Shown here: piece by piece, positions 11,516 to 23,220 of the stretch
Layout of the letters: each line of letters begins with the position of its first letter
Position numbering within the stretch: the first letter of the stretch is position 1
Assembly (NCBI GenBank): GCA_964035575.1
Contig: OZ037896.1
Coordinates: forward strand, 992,001 to 1,056,000
Reading direction: 5' to 3'
Source: Rhynchopus sp. YZ270_cl-10
Lineage: Eukaryota > Euglenozoa > Diplonemea > Diplonemida > Diplonemidae
Length of the DNA stretch: 64,000 bases
The notes under the pieces: model-generated
Told to the model about the DNA's origin: nothing
The model's input: the letters and a program-made list of their open reading frames with translations, nothing else
Databases searched by the model: none
Program-made: the position numbers and the translations under genes

Positions 11516-13624
11516 CTATACTCTAACTCGCCTATAGCAACCCAGCAGAAGCAGAGTGGTAGCGCTTAGAGCTGATATTTGGCAGCATGCTGTCCATCCA
11601 GAAGAAAGCAACACCCGCGGGTTCGCTGCAACTGCCTTTGCGATGAACGTGGGGCTTCTCCGCAGATTCACCCCTGCATAGCATATAAGAGCTGGATGCA
11701 ACACCACGACGGACAACATCACATCCGCAACCTCTCTGAGCACTTCGCTGTACACCACTACATCCGGTGCAATCTTCGCCATCTCTATAACAAAAACCTC
11801 ATCCTCAAATACCCCTTCTGCCACATGCACCACACTCTCTGGACACACTGCAACAACCTCCAGGATAAATTCTTTATCACTCCGAAGCCGTTCGTTTGCA
11901 TATCTAAACGCATTTCCTTCACTCCCTACTGCCGCAAGCACAATACCCTTATCATCTTTTAAGGAGAAATCCGCAAATTGAAGCGAATCTCCGTCTTGAA
12001 GAACCGCAGAAAGCACAATAGAACGGTCCGATTGGAGGGAAGGGGGGGTAAAAGAGAGGAGCGAACCTCGTCTGGTGCAGGCGGATTTCGCGAAGGATGG
12101 GTCGTCCATCAGACCCAACCCAACCCAGGGTCCGTCCCCAAAGGCAGTAATGGTTTTTAACGCAAAGTTTCGGTCATATGGGAGTCCTACTCCTGCATAA
12201 CGCATTTCTTTTGTATCACATTGCAACGCAAGAAATACAATGTCGGGATTATTCTGCAAAGATGTCGACACATTTCGCAATACACCTTGATACGCATTAC
12301 AACGGAGAAGTTCTTCAACAAAGTTTTTATCTCCATGAAGCTGGCGGGATGCATGCATAAAACACATAGGTTCGATCAAACAAACCTCTCTCATAAATTC
12401 AGCAGAAGCAAGCAATGTGGTGCACCTCGGTGTAGGGTTGAATTGAGTGTGGAGGAGAGCAGTTTTTACAATGTCTCTGTCAGCTTGCAATGATACTGCT
12501 GCGTCTTGAAGACGCCCTCCAGCTTTCATGGCAGTTAGTACCAAGGATTTATCAGATTTCAGCTTGGAGGAAGCATAACGTAACGCATTGCCTCTTGTAG
12601 AGGAGATTGCCTGGTACAGTGTGTTTCTGTCGGAATGAAGCTGAGGGGCAAATTGGAGGACCTCTCCATTCGTGGCGATGGCTTCTGAAAGGAAGGTGGG
12701 GTCGTCTGTTAAGGTGTGCGGTACTTCGTAGAAAACGCTGTGGTCGTGTTTCAGTGTAAGCAGTGCAACCTCTCTGTCACCACGAAGGACTCTGCTTGAG
12801 TATCGGTAGAACAACCAAAAGGAGCAAATCTCTAACAAAATGTCGCGGCGTGACCGAACACATTCCGGTGCGTGACAGTACATCCATGCATTTACTTTGA
12901 ATACTTGGCGCGCGATGTGTTCATTTGCTTGACATATTTCTCCGGCATATTCATACTGTTCTGGGTATTTTGCGGTCACCTCCGTCACAAACGCAATGTC
13001 ATTCCGCAACGTTTCATGCGCAAATTCCAATCCCTGGCAAGCTAAGATAACCTCTTTATCCTCCAAAACCTTTGCCCCAATTGGCACAAAACGAAGCGGC
13101 TTCGCACTGCGCACAACAGAACAAACTTTTAAAAGAAAATGCGCATCACAGAGAAGCCGTTTACTGCAATACTTTAACACCTCATCCCCACTATTTTGCA
13201 CTGCAAGAACCGCAAGGGGTGCGTCATCTTGCAAAATATCCGAGCAAAATTCGAGGTTATCTCCAGATATTTGAACTGCAATTTCCGCACATTGAGGGTT
13301 TTCGCGTACCCAGGTGGGCATATTCACAAAATTTGCTTTCTCCTCTGTCTCTGTGTCCAGCATTTGCATTGCCTTGACCAAGCTTGGAACGAATTCTACC
13401 CAATCACCCGCCTCTAGGGTGCTGTGACTGCATAACAACATGTCGGTGTTGTGCACAGCTGTGTCGCACACACAGCCCCCACCCCGGTAGAATAGGTCGT
13501 AATACTGCAGATCGGCATCAACAGCGGACGCAGCTTTCTCCTCAAAAGATGCAAAGGTCTCATTCGCCCCCACCTCCACCACAGAACATTCCCCTGAGGT
13601 GCTATCCATCACGTTGATGTCCAT
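11516..13624 (-). CDS. DUF4116-repeat protein
   Basis: A 702-residue protein. From about residue 110 to 690 it is built of roughly 49-residue helical units with the DUF4116 signature: a hydrophobic-rich helix, then L.FA...L..D...V..A. Examples are LLSFTPPSLQSDRSIVLSAV and LQFADFSLKDDKGIVLAAV. The first ~85 residues differ and look like a ubiquitin-like beta-grasp domain (starting MDINVMDSTSGECSVVEV); this is inferred from hydrophobic pattern only. DUF4116 repeats are common in protists and large viruses and have no settled biochemical role; a binding scaffold is the usual guess. There is no signal peptide or membrane segment. The start is supported by TTTTTTTAAATTAG ending 15 bases upstream of the ATG. 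Confidence 0.85.
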   Translation of the reverse strand: MDINVMDSTSGECSVVEVGANETFASFEEKAASAVDADLQYYDLFYRGGGCVCDTAVHNTDMLLCSHSTLEAGDWVEFVPSLVKAMQMLDTETEEKANFVNMPTWVRENPQCAEIAVQISGDNLEFCSDILQDDAPLAVLAVQNSGDEVLKYCSKRLLCDAHFLLKVCSVVRSAKPLRFVPIGAKVLEDKEVILACQGLEFAHETLRNDIAFVTEVTAKYPEQYEYAGEICQANEHIARQVFKVNAWMYCHAPECVRSRRDILLEICSFWLFYRYSSRVLRGDREVALLTLKHDHSVFYEVPHTLTDDPTFLSEAIATNGEVLQFAPQLHSDRNTLYQAISSTRGNALRYASSKLKSDKSLVLTAMKAGGRLQDAAVSLQADRDIVKTALLHTQFNPTPRCTTLLASAEFMREVCLIEPMCFMHASRQLHGDKNFVEELLRCNAYQGVLRNVSTSLQNNPDIVFLALQCDTKEMRYAGVGLPYDRNFALKTITAFGDGPWVGLGLMDDPSFAKSACTRRGSLLSFTPPSLQSDRSIVLSAVLQDGDSLQFADFSLKDDKGIVLAAVGSEGNAFRYANERLRSDKEFILEVVAVCPESVVHVAEGVFEDEVFVIEMAKIAPDVVVYSEVLREVADVMLSVVVLHPALICYAGVNLRRSPTFIAKAVAANPRVLLSSGWTACCQISALSATTLLLLGCYRRVRV

Positions 13625-14085
13625 TTTTTTGAGAAAAAACTAATTTAAAAAAAGGTCAAGAGAAAGCAAGAAGGTGGGGGTCCTGGGAGAGGGGGTTACC
13701 CAAAGATCTGCCATTTTGAGGGAATATTTTTTGAGTGAAAAAAGTGTAAGAAAGTGTCTTTCGGGCATGAAACTAAGCTTCTCGGTGCAGTCATCTTCAA
13801 CACATTCGTTATCGCACAGCATTGTGTAATGATCTGAGTGCAGTGATGAGTATATCAAAACCAAATCAGCACTAAGCGAGAGGGAGAATGAAATAGTAGG
13901 ATCAGGTAGGGTAAAGTTGTTTTCGTTGATTGCACAAAAAAAATCCCCCCTGTTTGAGAGGATGCTTTTGACAACCGTACCCAAATACTACTATTTTCTC
14001 CTTTAAAGCCAGCAAGAGGAATAAAGATAAAAATGGGGTGGAAGGGAGCATCTTTTATTGACCATTTAGCTGTTGTAACCTTTTT

Positions 14086-14195
14086 TGTTGTTGTGTCGAT
14101 AATCGCCTCAGGACCCACCTGGGGAACCTAGGGTCTGTACTCAATGTTAGCCAAAGCCTTTGTACCACAGAAGGTATAGACGTCAGTTGTCCTGA
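14086..14195 (+). repeat. S6 interspersed repeat
   Basis: A roughly 110-bp unit that starts TTGTTGTGTCGATAATCGCC, then GGTCTGTACTCAATGTTAGCC, and ends in AGAAGGTATAGACGTC. Its best match is 50,057-50,166. Partial copies lie at 7,744 and about 11,200-11,275. Confidence 0.65.
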
Positions 14196-14914
14196 ACCCT
14201 TGAGAGCGACTTTTTATGAAACCCCCCGTTTTTTCGAATAATATTACAGTTGAGAAAAAGGGGGGAGTGGTACACAGGTCTAAAAAAAGGAGGGGAAAAA
14301 GTGAAGTTTATAGTGCAAACGCCTATAGGAGGTAGGCACTGAAACTTCGAGGCCAAAGAAAAAAAGAGGAATAGGTGCTGATGCAGACACCGGCGACTGA
14401 CCCACGTATGATGCCAGCCATCCGGATGAAAGCACAACACAAGAAAGAGAGAGAAAAAAATGAATCCCAGAAAAAAAGTTCTTTTTGCTGGAAGTCATAT
14501 TTTGCATTTTTGATTTTATATTTTGAGAAATTTTGAGAAAATGATAGGACCTTTGGGTGTGCCATAATGCTATATTTGCTGCATTTGGGGGTGCCATTGG
14601 AGGATGTCGATCAGCAAAAAAAAAAGGTTTTTTTTTTAGAAAACACATGCGCATTTCGTGCACATACATCTGACATAAAAAAAGATACAATTTTTTTTGG
14701 TGTTCGTGACCCCCCCGCTATTTTGTAGCACATTCAGTGCTCTTTTTGGGGTAAAAATCACGAACACCAATTTTGCTGTGCAAACTCCTCTGGACAGAGA
14801 GACCAAAGAAAAATAAGATTTATTCGAATATGAAAAACAAGCAACGTTTGGCAAAGATGCAAAAAAATAACCTCTGAGAGACTCACACAATAATAAAGGA
14901 AAAAAAAACTTATA

Positions 14915-14950
14915 AGATGAACCAAAGCCTTTCGTGCTTACGCCACCTTA
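14915..14950 (+). repeat. S2 hairpin repeat (representative of ~17 copies)
   Basis: The S2 consensus is AAGATGAACCTAAGC, CTCTCGT, GCTTAGTCACCTT: a 13-bp stem with one mismatch and two bulged bases around a 7-base loop. Other copies start near 15,517; 18,158; 21,783; 24,653; 25,231; 31,100; 31,452; 31,759; 38,381; 38,974; 40,286; 40,803; 46,982; 60,827; 61,430; 62,876. Every copy found reads in the plus direction and most follow an A run. Confidence 0.7.
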
Positions 14951-16912
14951 TAAAAGAAAATATTTTGCCTCTCTTGTTACTTTACCACCTTGCTCACAAT
15001 CGTTGCCCTGCTACTTTAACACACTAATATGAGACCTCTCGCATCTTGTACACTACAGGCTTGCTCTGTACAGTGATTTTTTTTTTTAATCAGAAATCTG
15101 AGGCACAAGGCTCTCAGAACCCCTGCACTGTGTGTGAATGAAGAGCACTACCTGTCGTGAAAAATAAATAAAACTCAAAGCGCATAACTTCATTAGCATC
15201 TCCGTTTAGAGGAGGAAGTCTTGTAGTCTGACTGTAATATCTTTTCTATTAGTTAGTGTAGCTGTCTTGTAGACAGTCTTCACTGTTCAGAGTCACACTC
15301 AGGAGAAGGCTTCAGACCTTGGGCCGTCGGATTCGCTGCACACAGCAGCTTTACACTGGGGGGGTTATAACAAAAAAAAATTAAGATATTATTTTCAATC
15401 GAAAGATGGAGTTTTATCCAGCGTATAACAAAAGAGAAATGTGTAGTCCTCACGGATCCAGACATCTTTTAAGGAATGGAACAAAAAAGCAAAAAAAAAA
15501 AAAAAACAAAGAAAAAGTTTATCAGATTGACCCTAAGCCTCTCGTATTAGATTGCTTAATGTTTTGAACATTGGTTATCAAATCTCATTCGTCTCTCGTG
15601 TTTAGTCAAACAAAAATCCCATCACAACAGGTTTATTGAACAAGAGAGCACCACGCACAGACCGTATCGGTGCAGCACATTGTTCCCTTTATGAAAGCTT
15701 CGCTTGGATTTTATTTTATTTTTTGTTTTGTGGATAGCGCAACTGACGTTGTGCGCCTTTTTTTTCTTCTTTTGTTTGAATTGCATCGAACAGTCGCCCC
15801 ACACACAAAAAAAAATTTTTTTTTGTGAGTTGAAATTGAATGTTTCTCTCGTGCACACACAATAAAGTAAAAAATGGTGCTCCTGACGACCCCATTTTGC
15901 GTACTTGTTGCGTACTTCTTGCGTAGTACGCAACAACGGTACTTGGTATTTTTTTTATTTCTGGGGTACCAAAAAAAGGTGTATTTTGTGGTGTTCACGA
16001 AACCCACTGCATAACCTTCCCATAAGCTTCCCATACCACCCAGCTTTACTGTGAACACCTTTTTTGTTTTTTTGTTTTTTTGTTTTTTTGTTTTTTTGTT
16101 TTTTTTGTTTTGTTACTTCCCCCTCCTCCCCCCCACTTCCCACAAGAACCCCACGCTACTCCTAGTGGAGTGTAGGTGCGTATAGGCATGGTATAGAAGT
16201 TGGAAGGTGTTGGGGGGTGTGGAGGGAGATAACAGAAAAAGTAACCCGGGGCAAAAAAGAAAAACGAAAAAAAAATTACAAAAGAAGGGGGAAAAAAACA
16301 CAGTTTTCTCACAATCGTATTTCCTTTTTTTCTCGGTATTTGAAATCAGAATAACCAATATAAAAAAAAAGTGCGAGAAAAAATAGGGTGTTTTTATTAA
16401 AAGGGGGAGTGGTGATGGGTGATGACGTTCCCTTGTGGAAACATTTGGTTGTACAGAACAGCAAAAAAAAGAAAAAAATGCTATTTAAAAAGTTGATAAT
16501 GCATAACACCTCTGAGACACAGGAATCGGCATACCGTTAGGTTACCGAACGCCCCCCAGGAGTGTTGCGCTTTAAAAAAGAAAAATGGCAAAAAAAAAAA
16601 AAAAAAAATGAACGCAAGCCTTGCTCAGTCACCTTGAGCAGAATTGTTATCAAGGTGGTGAACAAAAAAAAACATTGGCTTTTTTTTTTGTTCTCTTATT
16701 CACCTTTTTTTGCTGCTTCCGACGAAAAAAGAGGGGGTTTTTATATTGTGGGGGGGGAAAGGGCAAAAAAGGGGGGAAAAAACTATTTTGAAAAGGGAAA
16801 GTGAACGTTATTAATGCGGATCACCAGTACTGACAATGCCAGCCTAGGTAAACGCATAACTCAAGGAAATAATCTAACGAGTGGAGGGGGGGAGGGGGGA
16901 AGAAGGTGAGTG

Positions 16913-17031
16913 CACGACGGTGAAGTAAATGACTTGACTTGTGGTTTTACTCGTGGTTTGTTTCACTGTTGCAAACCAACGGTGAAACCATGAGTAACAC
17001 CACAAGTCAAGTTATTCACTTCACCGTCGTG
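16913..17031. repeat. Palindromic element of the CGACGGTGAAGT family
   Basis: Arms of about 47 bases begin CACGACGGTGAAGTAAATGA and meet around a short GCAAACC-containing loop. The end motif CGACGGTGAAGT is shared with the foldback at 4,985-5,490. Confidence 0.75.
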
Positions 17032-17132
17032 TGGGGGAGGCGGGCAGGATCCACCAGGCTTTTTGTCATCTCGCATCGAGAAAAAAATAGGGGAAGGGGG
17101 ACTGCCCTTCCCCCTTTCTGTAGTGGGGGCTG

Positions 17133-17225
17133 TATTGTGATAATTGCACAAATCACACAATATATAATACACATCACAATACAGCTGTATTGTGATGTGC
17201 ATTGCGATGTGCAATTATCACAATA
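17133..17225. repeat. Palindromic element
   Basis: Arms TATTGTGATAATTGCACA (17,133-17,150) and its reverse complement (17,208-17,225) enclose further nested inverted repeats such as ATCACAATACAGCTGTATTG. It lies 100 bp from the previous palindrome. Confidence 0.7.
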
Positions 17226-17734
17226 GAACCCACCCCTCTGATTTCAGTGACTCACAAAAAAAAATTCTTAGGGTTGGTATCATTCTGGCTTCACCCTGCG
17301 AGGATTCTCTACCTTTTTCCTGGTGTATTGTGTACGTTACGTCTTCTGAAGGCATGACACGTCAGAATAAGCAATGCAGAGACCCTTAGAGGGAGAAGGA
17401 CGAAGAGAGGGTGGGGAGAGAGGTTAAGTCGAGTAGAGTGCCCTCTATTTTTTTTCAAGGCAAGAAAAAAAAAAAAACACAGAAAAAGAACAGAGGGGCA
17501 AAATAAATCAAAAAAAAAACCCCTTTTTTAAACAGTACAAACGTCTCTGCAGACCCAGGTACTTTTAAAAAAAGGGTCACTAAATAAGTATAAGAAATCC
17601 ACCAAAAAAAAAAATGTTTGATTTTCAAGACTTACTATCTCAGGGATAGCTACAACCTTTTTACTTTGCATTTATCCAATCAGTCCACCTTGGACCCACA
17701 GAAAAAAATTTAAAAAAAAAAAAACTTGAAAAAT

Positions 17735-17850
17735 GAGTTGACTTGAAATACAAAGCTCCTCTCGTGAACAGTGTACCTTACAATAACCGGTGCACCGGGG
17801 GTGGACCCCCAACCATTCAGTATTACATCCATTTCGAGGTATATTTGGAA
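17735..17850 (+). repeat. S4 SINE-like repeat, diverged copy
   Basis: S4 is about 115 bp: GACTTGAAATACAAAGCCC, then TCTCGTGAACAGTGTACC, then GGGGGTGGACACCCAACCAT, then ATCCATTTCGTGGTTTACAT. This copy is diverged at its 3' end. Many copies are followed by CTGA plus an A run, as a retroposed transcript would be. Confidence 0.65.
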
Positions 17851-18231
17851 AACCCCCTCCCCTTCCAGTGTGACTGGTGCACTTCCCCCCGCTTGCTTCC
17901 TTGCAAAGATGCGAGGAAGGAGCTATAAAATGAGGGGATTTTGTTTTGATAAAATAGAAATTAAATTCTAGAATTTCAGGCACGATGTCACTAAGGCAAG
18001 GGTGGGGTGGGGGTGAGGACAAGAGGGTAGAACGTGATGGTAACATCAATTTTGGTGTACAAAGGGGGGGAATAGGCAATGTGGTCAGGGGAGAGAGTTT
18101 AGGTGAAGATGGGTTTTTTTTGTTGCCGATACAAAGAAAAGAGAGAAAAAAAAGTTTGTGTAAGATGAACCTAACCTCTCTGGTTGATGAGCTACCCCTG
18201 AAGTCTGTGCGTTTACAATAAAAAAACCCCA
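17851..18231. other. gene-free spacer
   Basis: Contains one S2 copy near 18,158 and purine-rich filler. No gene is visible. Confidence 0.6.
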
Positions 18232-18341
18232 AAGTTGACTTGAAATACAACAGCCCTCTCGTGAACAGTGTACCTTGGTACATAACCGGGGTGGACCCCC
18301 AACCATGCTGTCCTCTAGCCTTTTCGTGGTTTACATTTGCG
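18232..18341 (+). repeat. S4 SINE-like repeat
   Basis: A good copy with GTGGACCCCCAACCATG in the middle, followed by GCG and a run of A. Confidence 0.75.
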
Positions 18342-18597
18342 AAAAAAAAAATTTAACGGGGACTCATTTTGCTCTTACACAAATACTAAAATTCTCAAAT
18401 GCACTAACCATCTCCCCTCTCCCCCTTTTTTTTTGTTATTGCGTTGATGTGTTCGTCAAAAAAAGAAAAAAATTGTAGCGACAATCGGGTTCTGTACAGC
18501 AAAGTCGCCTAAAGGCTTATGAATTTCAAAAGGTAGAGATTTATTTGGGGCAACTCCACATAAGATGAATACTGTCTGGATATGTGAAAAAAAAGTA

Positions 18598-18725
18598 GAG
18601 TTGAAATACAAAGCCCTCTCGTGAACAGTGTACCTTTGGTATGACCGGGTGCACCGGGGGGGGGTGGGGGGGTGGACACCCAACTATGCAGGTCCTACAA
18701 TCCATTTCGTGGTTTACATCTGAAA
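18598..18725 (+). repeat. S4 SINE-like repeat
   Basis: A full-length copy with an expanded G tract before GTGGACACCCAAC. It is followed directly by CTGAAAAAA. Confidence 0.8.
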
Positions 18726-18780
18726 AAAGTTCTGGAGGAATTCCTGCGCAGGGTACCCAATAGCGTTAGCGGGTGTTTTT

Positions 18781-18826
18781 TTGAAAACTTGGTTGTATTA
18801 GTGTAGCCACCCTAGAGTGTGCTCCA
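18781..18826 (+). repeat. S1 short repeat
   Basis: Intact through GTGCTCCA; the last bases differ. It lies 100 bp from another S1 copy that has been split by the H3 element. Confidence 0.75.
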
Positions 18827-18927
18827 TTCGTTTTTTTTTGAGTTTAGGGCCAATTCCTAACTCGCAGAATGTAACCCAAACATGGGTGTTTTGAATGAGC
18901 TTTTATGAAGTTTTTTTTTATATTTTT

Positions 18928-18973
18928 TGAAAATTTGGTTGTATTAGTGTCGACACCCAAGGATGAACTCCAC
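18928..18973 (+). repeat. S1 short repeat interrupted by H3
   Basis: The repeat runs from TTGAAAATTTGGTTGTATTA to GGATGAACTCCAC and resumes after the H3 element at 20,115 with AACTCCACTAC. Confidence 0.75.
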
Positions 18974-20114
18974 CAGGCTTCGCGCTAACTTTTGGAAAAA
19001 AATCTGAAAAATCGTGTTTCGGGACCAAAAAAACGCACCTCAAATAGTTGTGCGTCAGGGGGTGAAAAAACAGTGTTTTGTGGCATTTCCGAGCCAATCC
19101 CGCGCTGTGGTGGGGCATATTCGGGAAAATGGACAAAATTTTAGTGACTTAAATTTTCACAAAATATGAACCCATACTCTTAAACAAGGGGCATTTTCAG
19201 GTCTGAAAACCCAAATTCAGATGAAATTGTGGTGTTTTGACTGGGAACAGGTAGCGCCGCAGGCGCACGGTACCCAACTTTTGTCTTTTTATGTTTCCCT
19301 TTTTTCTGCTTTCTTTTGATTGCACGAGCCGATTGCTCTCCACGGTGGGGTCACATGTGTGTGCAAAAACACTCTAAAGTACTCTTACTCTGAACGATGA
19401 GATTCCTCTGGTTTTAGTAAGGAAACCCCTGTTTGCAAAAAGTGCATAAATTTCCTGTGGCTTTTCCCCGCCAAGAGGTCGTTTTGTTGCATTTCCGAAC
19501 CAATCCCGGATTGTGGTGGGGGATGTACGGAAAAATGGACAAAAATGCAGCGACTTAAAATTTGACAAAACATGAGCCCATACTCGTAAACAAGGGTTAT
19601 TTTCAGGTCTGAAAACCCAACGTACTGAAGAAGCTATCGGTAACGTAGTGATGACGGTGGGGTTTCAGTGACCACAGAGAAGAGTGAGAAAACCCAGGAC
19701 GGTTATGGCCTCGGAGGGGGTGTGCCCCATGGCGTCCTAATCAATCTTTATCCGTGAGGGAGGGGGGATCATCCTCAGGGGGGATGTGGAGTCGTACTCA
19801 AAATAAAATGAACTGTACATAAGTACATCATGTTTAAACATAAAGGAGGGTAGGAACAGGTAGCGCCGCAGGCGCACGGTACCCAACTTTTTTCTTTTTT
19901 TCTGTTCCCTCTTTTCTGCTTTCTTTTGATCGCGCGAGACGATTGCTCACCACGGTGGGGTCACATGTGTGTGTGAAAACACTCTAAAGTACCCTTACTA
20001 TGAAATATGAGATTCTCTGGTTTTCTTAAGGAAACCCCGGTTTGCAAAAAAAAAACGCACCACAAAAATATCCAAAAATCCCGGGACAAAGGACAGAAGT
20101 TAGCGCAAAGCCTG
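18974..20114. mobile_element. hAT-like element H3 inserted in an S1 repeat
   Basis: The left end is CAGGCTTCGCGCTAAC and the right end is the reverse complement of CAGGCTTTGCGCTAAC. The target duplication AACTCCAC is perfect (18,966-18,973 and 20,115-20,122). The inside is a direct duplication of about 610 bp: R-core units at 19,083 and 19,489, GCGCCGCAGGCGCACGGTAC at 19,252 and 19,867, and a TGGGGTCACATGTGTGTG block at 19,347 and 19,957. No transposase frame is present. Confidence 0.85.
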
Positions 20115-20122
20115 AACTCCAC

Positions 20123-21063
20123 TACATTTTTTTTTTTTTGCTTTGTTGGTGTGGCTCACGCCAAGAAAGTTTATGTGGTACAAAGGGTTTTTTTTAGCCA
20201 CACCATATTTTGTTAGTTTTGATTTTGATTTTTTTTGAATTTTTTCTAATCAAAAATGAATTGTGTTTGAAATCAACTGCGCGGATATTGCCAAAATCCA
20301 GATGTGTGTGAAAAGCAGGTGTCGGGGACGCTCCTTTGGCGCAGTATTGCTTATAATGTGTGTGTGTGTGTGTGTGTGCGAGGGTAGAACAAAAAAAAAA
20401 AATTAACCCCGTTGATAATCTACACAACAAGGATGAAAACAGAATGGAAGTGTATGTGAAGGGTTTTGAGAATCAGCAAAATTATTTAAAAAAGGCGCCC
20501 CGTATTCCCATACATGTATGCGAGGGGTAGGGGGGAAAGGGATATCGATTGTGTTTAAAACTCCTCAGGCAGGATGAAGTCAAGGGGGGAGTTTTTCTTG
20601 CGGAATCCCTAAGTGTGGAATACTGCCTAGATGGTGTGGTGTGTGTGCATTGGGCACATGATGGTATCTCTTTTCGTTTATAAAGTATTTTTAAAAGTGG
20701 TCTGGAAAAAAGAAGAAATGGTGTGATCACCCAAACGGATTCTCCGTGGTTCCCCCGTGGTTCTCCCGAAGGTGCTCCGCAAATCTTAATATAGCCCGAA
20801 ACAGTTCTCCGTGGTTCCCTCGTGGTTCTTCCGTGGATTGTCCGTGGGTTGTCCGTACCCCCTGAATCACACCAAGAAAGGGTTTTGTTTGTTTTCATAA
20901 AAAAAAAAGACAAAAAAATTGACCAATTTTTCCTTTTTCGTTACGGTATTATCAGATTAGACACATTTTCGGTTCATTGGTGTAGGTGTAGTTATTGAGT
21001 GCAGTGTGTTGCTTGGTTCCCTATTGGTAAATCTGTTCGTATAAAAAATTATTTATAAAAAGT
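20123..21063. other. gene-free spacer with two tandem repeats
   Basis: Holds a TG microsatellite (20,360-20,378) and the CCGTGGTTC tandem cluster (20,738-20,865). No coding sequence is recognised. Confidence 0.6.
20738..20865. repeat. CCGTGGTTC short tandem cluster
   Basis: About seven imperfect copies of a 10-11 bp unit of the form CCGTGGTTCYC, in two groups separated by about 50 bp. It does not look like any other repeat in the window. Confidence 0.55.
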
Positions 21064-21188
21064 GGAGTTGAAATACAAAAGCCCTCTCGTGAACAGTGTA
21101 CCTTTGGTACATGAGAGGGCTGTACCGGGGGGTGGACACCCAACCATGCAGGTCCTACAATCCATTTTCGTGGTTTACATCTGAAAAA
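21064..21188 (+). repeat. S4 SINE-like repeat
   Basis: A full-length copy ending in TTTACATCTG and a run of A. Confidence 0.8.
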
Positions 21189-21344
21189 AAAAGACTGAAG
21201 TTGATAGTGCAGACGCCTCTGGGACAGCAGGCACTGCGGGTCGGGGTAAAGGGGGGAAAGGGCGTCTACTTACATTGGACAGCCTCACCGTAGTGGTCTG
21301 AGTGTACTCACTGAGCAATTATAGTATCTCTACTTCAAATAGAA

Positions 21345-21510
21345 CAAAAAAATAGAAACTGAACACTCATCACACGATAAAACCCGATGGGAGGGTTGGT
21401 TGTGGTGAAACGCACCACACCTCGACCTGTTTGGTGAGGAGTGGCTCTGCAGCACGGTTCGTCCCCAGAACCGTAAAGTGTGTTCAAAATGCTTCTATTT
21501 CCTCCTTGAG
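21345..21510 (+). repeat. S8 interspersed repeat, copy 2
   Basis: Aligns end to end with 160-338, including ACACTCATCACACGATAAAA and GGTTCGTCCCCAGAACCG. Confidence 0.7.
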
Positions 21511-21527
21511 ACAACAAAAAAAGGGTT

Positions 21528-21645
21528 GACTTGAAATACAAAGCCCTCTCGTGAACAGTGTACCTTGGTATGACCGGATGTACCGGGGGGTGGACACCCA
21601 ACCATGCATGTCCTACCATCCATTTTCGTGGTTTACATCTGAAAA
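21528..21645 (+). repeat. S4 SINE-like repeat
   Basis: A full-length copy, 18 bp after an S8 repeat, ending TTTACATCTG then A7. Confidence 0.8.
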
Positions 21646-22497
21646 AAAGAGGGGGTGGTGGATCGAGGCAGGTTTTTCCTCCTGTGACTGGCTTTTGGTT
21701 GTTATAGTGAGTACAACACAGAGCTGAGACAAAGTAATTCAGACGTTGTCATTTTTTAAAAAAGAAATCAAGAAAAAAAAAATTATAAGATGAACCTAAG
21801 CTCGGGTGCTTAGTCGCCTTGACAAATGGGTGGGGGAACTCAATTTTTTTATTTTGATTATAGACCACTATCACTCGATAGCAGCCACAATTATTTCTTC
21901 GCAGGACCTTTACTCCACAGTACGAGCAGAGAACTCAAAAAAAAATAATCAAATTTGAAAAAGCAAAAAATAGAGCTTTTTTTTTGGGTTTGAGGTGTGC
22001 ATGACGACATCCCTCTTTTTGAAGATGTGGGTGGTGAGATAACAAGAGCAAAAGTCGGGAACATGGTCTTAGACTTAGACTTGTCTTTTGATACATTCAT
22101 CATTTCACAACAAAAAAAAAAAAAAAAAGAAGGTGAAGTTGATAGTGCAAAACCCAAACAAAAACGGGAAGGGAAATAATGACAGCTCGAAAAACAATAA
22201 AACATGGCTCATGTAAATTTATGACGGGCATGATTTTAACAAAGCCATGTTTTATGATCAAACATTAAAAATGCTGTCTCGTCAAAATATTTATTAGCAA
22301 TTTTTTTTTTCATTTTTGGTTTGCCAATAAAGAAACGGCAGAAGGGAGAAAGGGGGGGGAGAAAAAAAATGAAGAAAAAATGAAAAAGAAGGAAAAATAT
22401 GGGGGAGAAACGTTACGGTGTGATACGATGGGAAGTGGGCAGGGATTTTGTGTTCTTATTTCATTACTCGGCAAAAACAAAAAAAGAAAAAAGTGAA

Positions 22498-22555
22498 GTT
22501 ATGAATGCAGGCACCTCCGACTGACCCACGCTGCCAGCCTCGGATGAAAGCACAA
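22498..22555 (+). repeat. S5 short repeat
   Basis: Carries CTCCGACTGACCCACG and CGGATGAAAGCACAA. Other copies are near 14,368-14,435, 38,898-38,962 and a fragment near 55,250-55,280. All found copies are in the plus direction. Confidence 0.6.
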
Positions 22556-23220
22556 GAGGAAAAAAAAAAACGTGGAGTTCACACAGGTAGTGTCTACACG
22601 TTGTCAATCCTTCAAAAAAAAATCCCTTTTCATTGGGGTAGTGAGTTGCCTCTTTATATTGCCACTTTGTGCAAATCTCCACTTTCCATACCTTTATTTG
22701 AAAAGAATTGTTGGAGTAGTGTAGTTTGCCTCGGTTGTGTTGCCACAGTTGTGCAATCTCCACTGCGTTTTTTTTTTTGAAAAATTGAATGAGCTCCACT
22801 GTTTTGTCACCACTGTTTTTGTTGTGTCCACAAATCACCTACCAAAAAGGTGTGATCCGCCGCTCATTGTCACCCCGAAAGGCTATTTGTACAAATATTT
22901 TTTTTTTGCCCTTTTTTTACTATCGAATCGATGCTTTAATTTGAATGTACAGAACTATCCGGGGGAATAACACGATTTTATTGATATTTCCACTATCCCA
23001 CCCACCCCAAGAAATATGAAATAAGTGAGGGGAGTATTTTTTTTTTTTGGGGGGGAGAGGGATTTTCCATCTTTCTACATAAGAGAAAGACCTTCTGTGT
23101 GATGTACCTTTAGTTTTGGGGTTTTTTTCTATAAAAAAAAGACAAGATTTAAAAAAAAACAAAAACCTTTGTCATGCCTGTAGTGGCATATGGTTTTAAC
23201 TTCCTCCATTTTTTTCCTCT

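Larger units (their letters stand above)
13625..16912. other. gene-free repeat-rich spacer
   Basis: Contains an S6 repeat (14,086-14,195), S3 (near 14,300-14,340), S5 (near 14,368-14,435), S2 hairpins (14,915 and 15,517), a small GCGTACTT/AGTACGCA palindromic cluster (15,896-15,942), and a TTTTTTTG microsatellite (16,059-16,110). Apparent long minus-strand frames are low-complexity artefacts. Confidence 0.65.

Noticed and set aside
17672-18283. A 203-codon minus-strand open frame
   Set aside because: It is made of two S4 repeats and pyrimidine-rich filler read in reverse; its residues (Pro/Ser/Phe runs) reflect repeat sequence, not a protein.
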